Shown: positions 1 to 6,622 of the stretch, piece by piece
Position numbering within the stretch: the first letter of the stretch is position 1
Layout: every line of letters starts with the position of its first letter
Assembly: GCA_025362255.1 (NCBI GenBank)
Contig: JANYGY010000237.1
Span: 1 to 11,444 of the forward strand
Direction: 5' to 3'
Source: Planctomycetales bacterium
GTDB taxonomy: Bacteria > Planctomycetota > UBA11346
Length of the DNA: 11,444 nt
Program-made: the position numbers and the translations under genes
Notes under the pieces: generated by a model
What the model was told of the DNA's origin: nothing
The model's input: the letters and a program-made list of their open reading frames with translations, nothing else
Databases searched by the model: none

Positions 1-29
1 GCCCCCCCCCGACTCGAAAGCCCCCCGAC

Positions 30-1532
30 TCAAATGCAGTGCACCTTCAACGTATTCGCCCCATGCTTCGACACCCCGCACAACACCACCACGGTATCCC
101 CATCGGCGAAAATCCCGTTGCGGATGCATTCTTCGATGCCGGTTTCGAGCTGATCGTTGACGTCGTCTTTGAACGGCACCATCAGCGGCACGATGCCCCA
201 GAACAGGCTGAGCCGGCGCCAGGTCGGTTCGTCATAGCACAGCGCCACCACCGGCACGTCGCCGCGTTGCTTGGATAACAGCAGGGCTTTTTCGGTATTG
301 TGGCTGAACACCATGACGCCGTTGGCCTTGAGTTCGCGGCACAGCAGGTCGGCGGCGCTGGAGATGGCGAGCGAGTAGCTGTCGAACGCGTTGGTCGCGG
401 TCAGCTCGATCTTCGGCATGTAATCGCTTTTTTCAGCTTCGATCGCGATGCGCATCATTTCAGCGACGGCTTCGACCGGAAATTTGCCGGAGGCGGTTTC
501 GCCGGACAACATCAAGGCGTCGGTGCCATCGAAGATCGCGTTGGCCACGTCGCTCGATTCGGCGCGCGTGGGTATCGGACTTTCGATCATCGATTCGAGC
601 ATCTGGGTCGCGGTGATCACCAGCTTGCCGGCGCGATTGGCGCGGCGGATCAGCTCCTTTTGCACCACCGGCAGGCGCTGGGTCGAGATCTCGATCCCGA
701 GGTCCCCGCGCGCGACCATGATGCCGTCGGCTTCCTGCAGGATCTCGTCGATGTTTTCGACCGCTTCGGGCTTCTCGATCTTGGCGATGATCGGGATATT
801 GCGGCCGGTTTCCTGGATGCGGTTCTTGACGTTGCGGACATCGCGCGCAGTGCGCACGAACGACAAGGCGATGTAGTCGACGTCGTTGGCGATCGCCCAC
901 GCGAGATCGGCTTTGTCCTTGTCCGACAGCGACGGCGCACTGACTTTCACTCCCGGCAGATTGATACCTTTGTTGTTCTTCAGCCAGCCACCGACGATCA
1001 CGGTGCAGCGTATTTCATCGCCGACGACGTCGTCAACTTGCAAGCGCATGCGGCCATCGTCGACCAGCAGGACGTTGCCGGGGACGACATCCTTGGCCAA
1101 CCCATTGTAGGTAGTGCCGACGCGTTCAGCGGTGCCATCAGGGCACTCGGCGACCGTGATGATGGTCTTGGCGCCGAGCTTCCATTCGACCGGAGTGCCC
1201 CCGATAAGGCGGCCGGTGCGGATCTTCGGGCCTTGCAGATCGGCGAGGATCGCCACCGGGCGCTCCAGCTCTTTCGACAATGAGCGCACCAGGTTCAAGC
1301 GCCGGGCGTGGTCGGCATGATCGCCATGGCTCATGTTCAGGCGGGTGACGTTCATCCCCGCATGCAAGAGGTTGCGCACCACGTCGATGGTTTCCGAGGC
1401 TGGCCCGATGGTCGCCACGACCTTGGTCATCTTGCGTGCCCGACGGGTGAGTTCAGCGCCGGTTTCGGCGCTTTTCCCCGGGGCGAGTGAGGGGTTCATG
1501 AAAAAGCCGGTGGCTGAACTGACGACAGTCAT
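30..1532 (-). CDS. pyk: Pyruvate kinase
   Basis: Catalyses the last step of glycolysis, transferring phosphate from phosphoenolpyruvate to ADP in the cytoplasm. The 500-aa reading carries the family hallmarks: the TRLNMSHG segment (Arg64, Asn66, Ser68), the active-site motif IIAKIEKPEAV (Lys251, Glu253), RGDLGIEI with metal ligand Asp277, and TATQMLESM with Thr309. The B domain lies at about 105-195 and the regulatory C domain from about 385 to the end. The QGPKIRTG motif has Lys103 where potassium-dependent enzymes have Glu; in this family that substitution marks potassium-independent, PykA-like enzymes. The start at 1532 was chosen because GAGG lies 5 nt upstream. An ATG at 1550 has only an AGG touching it, and ATGs at 1499 and 1430 are also in frame. 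The 1430 start would give the usual ~466-aa length, so the first ~34 residues are an unusual extension or not translated. It follows a small unknown gene on the same strand. Confidence 0.96.
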   Translation of the reverse strand: MTVVSSATGFFMNPSLAPGKSAETGAELTRRARKMTKVVATIGPASETIDVVRNLLHAGMNVTRLNMSHGDHADHARRLNLVRSLSKELERPVAILADLQGPKIRTGRLIGGTPVEWKLGAKTIITVAECPDGTAERVGTTYNGLAKDVVPGNVLLVDDGRMRLQVDDVVGDEIRCTVIVGGWLKNNKGINLPGVKVSAPSLSDKDKADLAWAIANDVDYIALSFVRTARDVRNVKNRIQETGRNIPIIAKIEKPEAVENIDEILQEADGIMVARGDLGIEISTQRLPVVQKELIRRANRAGKLVITATQMLESMIESPIPTRAESSDVANAIFDGTDALMLSGETASGKFPVEAVAEMMRIAIEAEKSDYMPKIELTATNAFDSYSLAISSAADLLCRELKANGVMVFSHNTEKALLLSKQRGDVPVVALCYDEPTWRRLSLFWGIVPLMVPFKDDVNDQLETGIEECIRNGIFADGDTVVVLCGVSKHGANTLKVHCI

Positions 1533-1537
1533 GAGTA

Positions 1538-1541
1538 CCTC
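1538..1541 (-). promoter_or_regulatory. Shine-Dalgarno deciding the pyk start
   Basis: GAGG on the minus strand lies 5 nt before the ATG at 1532-1530. None of the other in-frame ATGs of pyk (1550, 1499, 1430) has a comparable, well-spaced purine motif. This supports 1532 as the start but is not decisive, because start contexts in this window are generally weak. Confidence 0.4.
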
Positions 1542-1556
1542 GGGACGCATCCTAGA

Positions 1557-1603
1557 TGCAAACCGCGAGGCCGCAAACCCCGGTAAAAATGCAGCGGTTT
1601 GCA
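1557..1603 (-). promoter_or_regulatory. 10-bp inverted repeat upstream of pyk
   Basis: TGCAAACCGC (1557-1566) and GCGGTTTGCA (1594-1603) form a perfect 10-bp inverted repeat with a 27-nt loop, between the 165-aa gene and pyk. GCAAACC occurs again inside the loop (1573-1579) and could pair with the same right arm (1596-1602), giving two mutually exclusive hairpins just upstream of the pyk start. There is no U-tract, so it is not a standard intrinsic terminator. It could be an attenuator-like leader, an operator or a processing hairpin; the sequence cannot say which. Confidence 0.4.
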
Positions 1604-1612
1604 GCGTTTAGG

Positions 1613-2110
1613 CTACTTACCCCAGGCCCATTCGGCGGTCAGCGCGAAACCGTCACCGCCGGGCACCGCCAAACTGACGATCCGCAAGCCAGCGCAGCCC
1701 GGAATCCGCAGGTGGGCGGGGTCGAGCACTAGGTCGCCGGCGTCGTCGGCGGTCAACGCCTGGTCCATGCCCCAACGTGTGCCAAGCGCATCGCGCAGCA
1801 TCTTCGCCAAAGCCGGCTTGCCGACCAATTTCGCGGCCATCGCGGGAATCCCGACCACGCGCTCGATCGACCAGCTCAGGCGCAGCCGGCCCGCGCTGAA
1901 TTCGCCATGCAACAAAACATCGGCATCAATCGGGGGTACCGCCATGCCGAACACCGACAGCCCGGTACGCACCCCGAGCAGCGACACCCGCATCTGGGTT
2001 CCGGCTTTCGTACAGGCGATGCTGCGAATCGCGGCAGCCGGGCTGCGGGCGAGCAGATCGTTGACGCAGGCGGTGACGGTTGCGGGATCGAGCTGAAGGA
2101 CTGACGGCAT
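1613..2110 (-). CDS. Hypothetical protein, 165 aa, upstream of pyk
   Basis: I do not recognise the family. The protein is soluble-looking, with no signal peptide or membrane segment. It reads as a helical N-terminus (about 1-30), then alternating short beta-like segments rich in Val, Leu and Gly (SLLGVRTGLSVFG, GEFSAGRLRLSWSI), a helix around the VGKPALAKMLRDAL segment, and a beta-rich end (LRIVSLAVPGGDGFALTAEW). That pattern could fit a beta-sandwich or lipid-binding-like fold, but this is a guess. The ATG at 2110 was chosen over a TTG at 2158 because the TTG extension would run into the tandem repeats of the divergent promoter region. No clear Shine-Dalgarno precedes either start. It lies upstream of pyk on the same strand, so the two are probably co-transcribed, though a functional link to glycolysis is unproven. 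Coding is supported by the intact frame and the same high-GC third-position style as its neighbours. Confidence 0.7.
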   Translation of the reverse strand: MPSVLQLDPATVTACVNDLLARSPAAAIRSIACTKAGTQMRVSLLGVRTGLSVFGMAVPPIDADVLLHGEFSAGRLRLSWSIERVVGIPAMAAKLVGKPALAKMLRDALGTRWGMDQALTADDAGDLVLDPAHLRIPGCAGLRIVSLAVPGGDGFALTAEWAWGK

Positions 2111-2137
2111 GGCGCCAGCGGATCGGCGGCTGGAGGA

Positions 2138-2179
2138 AAGCCAATCTCCATTTAGCAATCTCCAGTTAGCAATCTCCAG
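2138..2179. repeat. Three 14-bp tandem repeats in divergent intergenic region
   Basis: Two identical 14-bp units, TTAGCAATCTCCAG at 2152-2165 and 2166-2179, are preceded by a degenerate third (2138-2151). The core CAATCTCCA recurs at 2142, 2156 and 2170, exactly 14 bp apart. The array sits between the divergent 165-aa gene and the BatA-like gene, is more AT-rich than its surroundings, and must overlap any promoters of both. It could be a set of operator iterons or a simple slippage duplication. Confidence 0.6.
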
Positions 2180-2202
2180 GCAGGCATACGCTGCTCGGGC
2201 GC

Positions 2203-4143
2203 ATGGGTTTTCTGCATCCGCTGTTGTTGATGGGCTTGGCCGCGGTGACGGTTCCCGTGCTCATCCATTTATTGTTGCGGCAGCGCCCGCGGCCGCGGCC
2301 CTGGGCCGCCATGCGCTGGCTGCTGGCGGCAGCGCAACAAGCCAGTCGGCGCTATAAGCTGACTAATCTTCTGCTGCTGTTGTTGCGGATGCTGATTGTC
2401 GCCCTGATTGCCTTGGCGGTCAGCGGACCGCTGCTCGGGGGTTTCGGAGGGGGCGAGCGGTTGGTCATCGTCCTCGATCGCACTGCCAGCATGGGCGCAC
2501 GCGGCGCGGACCCCGGCCCGCTGGCCAAGGCGCTGGCGGTACTCGCGCAAGCCGACTTGCCGTACCGGCGGGTCGCCCTGGTCGCAGTCGATACGAGGGC
2601 CGAACTCATCGCTGAAGGCGACCCGGGCGCCATGCGCGCGGCGCTGGTGCGCTTGACCGCGGGGACCTTGCCCGGCGGGCTCGATCGCGCGGCCCGCGAA
2701 CCCGGCCTGGCGGTGGTCCTCAATGCTTGTGGCGGCGTTCGCCCCGACGTGGTGCTGATCTCGGATTTTCAGCAAGACCACGGCACCGCCTTGAGTGCCG
2801 CATTGGCCGGGCAGGTGCGACAGGTGGTGCGCTGGTCGCCGGCGGCACCGCTGACGGCCGGCGCCAATGCCACGGTCATCGGCAGCGGCCCGGCGCCGGA
2901 TCTGCTGCCTGGCCAAGGTGGCGAATTCGCCCTGCTGGTCACCGGCCACGCCACCGGCGTCAGCTTGGCCGTCGATGATGGGCCCGCGGTGCCGGTGCCC
3001 GCGATCGGCCTCGAAGCCTCTGGCTTTGCTGACGCAAAAGGAACCACCGACGCAACCGCGGTGCAGACGCTCACGGTGTCGGTGCCACCACTGCCGGCGG
3101 GCACCCATCGTCTGCGCGTGCAGCTGACCGATGCTGGTCTGACGTATGACAATCTGCTCGAGCTACCCGCGCCGGTGCGCCCAGCGGTGCCGGTGCTGAT
3201 GGTCGCGAATGGTGACCTCGCCCAGAGCGGACAGAGCGGCGACTACCTCGGCGCCGCGCTGCGCAGTGACGAGCGGGCGATCGCGTTGCGCGCCGTGCGT
3301 CCCGCCTTGATCGCCGGCGAGCCGTTGGCCGCGGGCGGCCTGGTCGCCCTGCGCGCTGCGCTGCCGGCGGCCGCGGATGCGAAACGCCTAGCCATCTGGG
3401 TCAACGATGGCGGAGTCCTGTGGGCTGGATTGCGTCAGATCACCGACGACCAGGCGTTGGTACCGCTGCTCAGCGGAATGCGTGCAGATGCGGGAGCAGC
3501 TCCTAGTTCTGGGCCAGCTCCTGGCACAAGACCAGGAGGTCCATGGAACACCGGCTCAACCGCCGATCACGACCTCGATGCGCTGCTCGGACTCGCGGGG
3601 GCCAAGACCGTGCCTGCCGTCGTCGTCCCTCCGGGTGCTGAAATCCTGCTGCGCGCGGGTGAGGCGCCGGCGGTGCTCGCACTGCCCGCGGGGCGCGGCT
3701 GGGTGATCGTCGAATTGGCCGACTTGGCGAGCGACGCCGCGTGGCAGGCGCGCGGTGCGACGCCGCTGTGGGCATTGCGCATGGCGCGGCGCTACACCGC
3801 CCGGGCGGCAGCGCTGCCGACCTGGACTGCCGGTGATCCGGCCCCCGTCAGCACCACCATCAAGCGCGGCAGCGACGCCGTCGCGGTGGTCGCCGGTGAC
3901 GCGTTGGCGGCGGCTCCTGGCGCTTGGGTGACGGCCGAGGGCGAGTCGGTGGTGGTGCTGCCCAGCCGCGATGAGGGCCGCCTGGACCGGCCTCTGATCG
4001 CCGGCATCGGCAATGAATTGGCCCCGTTGCTGCGTCACAGTGAAGGCGCGGATCTCGGATGGCTGCTGGCCCTGATGGCGCTGGTGGTGGCGTTGGTCGA
4101 AGGCTTGATCGCCGCCTGGGCCGGGAGGGCTTATGGCCGCTGA
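2203..4143 (+). CDS. BatA-like membrane protein with degenerate VWA domain
   Basis: A 646-aa inner-membrane protein. Residues 1-80 match the BatA (aerotolerance regulator N-terminal) pattern: a first hydrophobic helix (3-25) ending in PVLIHLLLR, a basic stretch, then a second helix (52-78) ending in SGPLL. Residues ~86-215 resemble a von Willebrand A domain starting at LVIVLDRTASM. Its MIDAS-like motif is D92-x-T94-x-S96 rather than DxSxS, and D188 in LISDF is the likely third ligand. Residues ~240-320 look like a beta-sandwich and ~328-510 an amidotransferase-like region. A Pro/Gly/Ser linker lies at 427-453 and a final membrane helix at 618-637, followed by a basic tail. Related proteins in other bacteria act with MoxR ATPases, with poorly defined roles in envelope integrity or protein assembly. 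It overlaps the next gene by 11 bp, which implies translational coupling. No good Shine-Dalgarno precedes the ATG. Family assignment is firm; the precise role is unknown. Confidence 0.88.
   Translation: MGFLHPLLLMGLAAVTVPVLIHLLLRQRPRPRPWAAMRWLLAAAQQASRRYKLTNLLLLLLRMLIVALIALAVSGPLLGGFGGGERLVIVLDRTASMGARGADPGPLAKALAVLAQADLPYRRVALVAVDTRAELIAEGDPGAMRAALVRLTAGTLPGGLDRAAREPGLAVVLNACGGVRPDVVLISDFQQDHGTALSAALAGQVRQVVRWSPAAPLTAGANATVIGSGPAPDLLPGQGGEFALLVTGHATGVSLAVDDGPAVPVPAIGLEASGFADAKGTTDATAVQTLTVSVPPLPAGTHRLRVQLTDAGLTYDNLLELPAPVRPAVPVLMVANGDLAQSGQSGDYLGAALRSDERAIALRAVRPALIAGEPLAAGGLVALRAALPAAADAKRLAIWVNDGGVLWAGLRQITDDQALVPLLSGMRADAGAAPSSGPAPGTRPGGPWNTGSTADHDLDALLGLAGAKTVPAVVVPPGAEILLRAGEAPAVLALPAGRGWVIVELADLASDAAWQARGATPLWALRMARRYTARAAALPTWTAGDPAPVSTTIKRGSDAVAVVAGDALAAAPGAWVTAEGESVVVLPSRDEGRLDRPLIAGIGNELAPLLRHSEGADLGWLLALMALVVALVEGLIAAWAGRAYGR
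3497..3538 (+). repeat. Hairpin and short direct repeats in BatA-like linker
   Basis: CTCCTGG (3518-3524) and CCAGGAG (3532-3538) form a 7-bp stem with a 7-nt loop. CAGCTCCT appears twice, at 3497-3504 and 3515-3522. They encode part of a Ala/Pro/Gly/Ser-rich linker whose base pattern differs from the rest of the gene, suggesting a slippage-expanded or inserted spacer rather than a regulatory site. Confidence 0.3.
4123..4129 (+). promoter_or_regulatory. Shine-Dalgarno of the VWA membrane protein gene
   Basis: GGGAGGG lies 3 nt before the ATG at 4133, inside the last codons of the BatA-like gene. This is the strongest ribosome-binding motif in the window. It fixes the start of the second gene and supports coupled translation of the pair. 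Confidence 0.7.
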
Positions 4144-6511
4144 TCCGACGACTCTGGCCGCAGCCGGCGGCTTTATCTTCGCTCATCTGCCGCGCCCGTG
4201 GCTGGTGCCGGTGGTGCTGCTCGCAGCGATCGCCGCCGCGGTGTGGACTTGGCGCCGCTACGGACCGCCGCCCGGCAGCCCAGTGGTCGGCGTGCTCGCT
4301 CGCGGTGCCCGGGCAAGCGCGATGGCGTTGCTGGTCCTGTTCATCGCCGGCCCCGCCTGGCGCGTCACCGCGACCACGGTCACCCCGGGTTCGCTGGTGA
4401 TCGCAGTCGATGGCTCGGCGTCGATGGCGCAGATGGATTTGGCTCCAGTGGATTCGGTTTCCACGACCTCTTCCCCTGCCCGGCCTCGTCTCGCCGCTGC
4501 GGCCGAGGTCCTCGCGGGATTGCAGCCATTGATCGATCCGGCGCACACCGCGGTGCGCTGGTCGCTGGTGTGCGCGGGGGCGCGTGACGGCGATGTCGAT
4601 CCGGCGGTGATCGCGACCCTGGCTGAGCCAGCGAGCGTTCAAACGATCGCCAATGGTCCGGCCAGTCCGATTGCGGATTCACTCGATCGCCTGGTCGCGC
4701 GCACGCGCGCCGATGCGCTGGTGGTGGTCACCGATGGCCGGATCACCGATGGCGCCGGATACGCCCACTTGGTCGAAGCCTGGCGCGGCAAGGGCCTGCG
4801 GGTGGCGGTGCTGGTCACCGGTACGGCCGCGGTGGTGCCCGATCTGGTGCTCGATGAAATCGTGATCAATCGCGAGGCGGCGCTGAATGAGCGCGAACCG
4901 GTGGTGGTGCGCCTGTCACACCGGGGCTTGCCGCCGGGCCCGCTGAACGTGCGCCTGCAGGTCGATGACGAAGAGCCGCAGATGGTTTCTGCACAGCAGG
5001 GCGCGACCGCGGATCCGGCGGTGATGGCGACCACCGAAGCCCGCAGCGAGGTGGTCTTCCGCAAAGACGGCACCGCGCACTTGGCGGTGGCCGTCGAAGC
5101 CGGCGGCAAGCGCATCACCCAGACGGTGACGGTCACCGTGCGCGAGCGCAAACTCAGCGTGTTGCTGCTGGATCAACGACCGCGCTATGAGGTGCGCTAC
5201 CTGCGCGAGGCCTTCAAGCGCGATCGGACGATCTCGTTGCACGCCTATCTGTCCGAGGGCCGCTGGCGGCGCTGGGGCAACGATGGTCCTGATCGGCTGC
5301 CGTTGTCGGCGACCGATCTTGCGGGTTATGACGTGGTCGTGATCGGTGATCTCGGCCCGGATGCGTTTCGTGCCGGGGATCTGGCGAATCTCGAAGCTGC
5401 AGTGCGCAAAGGCGGCACGGGGCTGGTCTGGCTGCCCGGCGAGACCGGCGCGACCGCAGGTTTTGCCGGCCAAAAACTCGGCGAGCTGCTGCCCGCAGAC
5501 CTGGGCGATGCGACGACGTTGAGTCGCGGCTACCTGGGCCCTGCCCGGCAACTGTCGCGCACCGACACCGCCCGGCGGATGGGCCTGCTCGAGCCGCTCA
5601 TCGGAGCTGAAGCCGGAGCCGGAGCCGGAGCCGAGACAGCAGCCGAGACAGGCAGCCCAGCGGCGGTTGAGTGGGAACGCCTGCCGCGCCTGCTGGGCGG
5701 CGCGCTCATCGGCCTCGTCAAACCCGGCGCAGAAATCCTTGCCCAAGATCAGGACGGCAAGCCGTTGGTGGTCACCCGTTCGTTCGGGGTCGGACGCAGC
5801 GTGCTCATCGGCGTCGATGACACGTGGCGTTGGCGGCGCGGCGTAGGCGACCGGTTCCTCCATCGTTTCCACAGTCAGCTGCTGCGTTTTGCCGGCGCCA
5901 ACCATCGCGGCGATCGGCGGAGCTGGCGGCTGGCGGCAACGCCTCGCCGCACCGCGCCCGGCGAACCGCTGACGGTGTCGCTCGCGCCGTTGCGTCCCGA
6001 CGCGGAAATCCCGGACAAGGCGGTCGCCCGCCTGGTGCCCAGCGGTGCCGCGGAAAAAAGCGCTGCGGCGGAAAGCACCGTGGCCACGGGCGAACGCCCC
6101 GATGTCGCGGTCACTCGTCGTGAAATCCTGGTGCCCTTGATCCGCGATGGCGATGGATTCTCAGCCCGGTTGGCGGCTCCGGCCGCGGGCACCTGGGACG
6201 TCGAACTTGCCGCCGGCCCAGATGTGAAATCAGTTGAGACCAGCGATCTGCTGGTGGTTCCGTCTGGCGCTGAGCGACGTGACCTGCGCGCCGATCGCCC
6301 CGCGTTGACCGCTTGGGCGGCGGCTGCCGGCGGCACCGTCACGATCCACGACAGTGTCGCCGATCTCCTCGCGCAGTTGCCCAAAGACCTGCGTCACGCC
6401 GAGCAGCACACCGCCGTCCATGGGCTGTGGGACACGTGGTGGGCGCTGGTGCTGATCGTCGCCCTGTTCGCGATCGACTGGTCGCTGCGCCGCGCCAATC
6501 GTTTGGCGTGA
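4133..6511 (+). CDS. VWA-domain membrane protein with glutamine amidotransferase-like region
   Basis: A 792-aa inner-membrane protein, translated with the BatA-like protein. It has two N-terminal membrane helices (about 22-40 and 60-77). A von Willebrand A domain (~85-235) carries an intact-looking MIDAS motif D93-G-S95-A-S97 plus D201 in VVVTDGRITDG, so metal binding is plausible. Residues ~240-335 look like an immunoglobulin-like beta domain. A glutamine-amidotransferase-like region follows (~340-590), opening with LSVLLLDQRPRYEVRYL and containing YDVVVIGDLGPDAF. I see no catalytic Cys there, so it is probably a non-enzymatic binding fold. An Ala/Gly/Glu low-complexity insert lies at 491-508. 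A second beta domain (~600-712) and one last membrane helix (~766-784) with a basic tail complete it, so the bulk is likely periplasmic. This architecture is typical of large VWA proteins in MoxR/DUF58/BatA clusters, particularly in Planctomycetota. The ligand and partners cannot be inferred from sequence. Confidence 0.87.
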   Translation: MAADPTTLAAAGGFIFAHLPRPWLVPVVLLAAIAAAVWTWRRYGPPPGSPVVGVLARGARASAMALLVLFIAGPAWRVTATTVTPGSLVIAVDGSASMAQMDLAPVDSVSTTSSPARPRLAAAAEVLAGLQPLIDPAHTAVRWSLVCAGARDGDVDPAVIATLAEPASVQTIANGPASPIADSLDRLVARTRADALVVVTDGRITDGAGYAHLVEAWRGKGLRVAVLVTGTAAVVPDLVLDEIVINREAALNEREPVVVRLSHRGLPPGPLNVRLQVDDEEPQMVSAQQGATADPAVMATTEARSEVVFRKDGTAHLAVAVEAGGKRITQTVTVTVRERKLSVLLLDQRPRYEVRYLREAFKRDRTISLHAYLSEGRWRRWGNDGPDRLPLSATDLAGYDVVVIGDLGPDAFRAGDLANLEAAVRKGGTGLVWLPGETGATAGFAGQKLGELLPADLGDATTLSRGYLGPARQLSRTDTARRMGLLEPLIGAEAGAGAGAETAAETGSPAAVEWERLPRLLGGALIGLVKPGAEILAQDQDGKPLVVTRSFGVGRSVLIGVDDTWRWRRGVGDRFLHRFHSQLLRFAGANHRGDRRSWRLAATPRRTAPGEPLTVSLAPLRPDAEIPDKAVARLVPSGAAEKSAAAESTVATGERPDVAVTRREILVPLIRDGDGFSARLAAPAAGTWDVELAAGPDVKSVETSDLLVVPSGAERRDLRADRPALTAWAAAAGGTVTIHDSVADLLAQLPKDLRHAEQHTAVHGLWDTWWALVLIVALFAIDWSLRRANRLA
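5612..5652 (+). repeat. GGAGCC microsatellite-like coding repeat
   Basis: About four tandem GCCGGA-type hexamers (5612-5635) are followed by a doubled GCCGAGACAG motif. They encode an Ala-Gly-Glu-rich insert (residues ~491-508) in the amidotransferase-like region of the VWA protein. The length is a multiple of three, so slippage would keep the frame. It is probably a flexible surface loop. Confidence 0.5.
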
Positions 6512-6570
6512 TGGTGCAGGCGAAAAGACGGACAGTGGTCGCGATCGGTTTGTTTATTCGCTGACCCGCA

Positions 6571-6592
6571 TGGTCGAGCAGGGGCTCGACCA
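6571..6592. terminator. Candidate bidirectional terminator hairpin
   Basis: TGGTCGAGC and GCTCGACCA form a perfect 9-bp stem with a 4-nt AGGG loop. It lies in the 111-bp gap between the converging VWA gene and the exported-protein operon. Neither side has a clear U-tract, so it may act with other factors or only stabilise 3' ends. Its location between convergent genes is the main support. Confidence 0.55.
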
Positions 6593-6622
6593 CGTCACAT
6601 CAATGGCCGCAACAACGCACGT

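Noticed and set aside
1..31. 11-bp direct repeat CCCCCCGACTC at the window start as a terminator or att site
   Set aside because: It has no hairpin and lies at the sequence edge with a C9 run; it may be a sequence-end artefact and nothing supports a function.
300..1283. Long plus-strand open frame antisense to pyk
   Set aside because: It mirrors the strongly conserved pyruvate kinase gene. Its product is a low-information mix of Asp, Arg, Gly and His typical of antisense frames in GC-rich DNA.
2269..3108. Minus-strand open frame within the BatA-like gene
   Set aside because: Antisense shadow of a gene with clear domains and membrane helices; the product is Gln/Arg/Gly-rich with no domain pattern.
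4916..5905. 329-aa minus-strand open frame inside the VWA gene
   Set aside because: Overlaps fully with a recognised VWA/amidotransferase-like protein; high GC leaves antisense frames open by chance.
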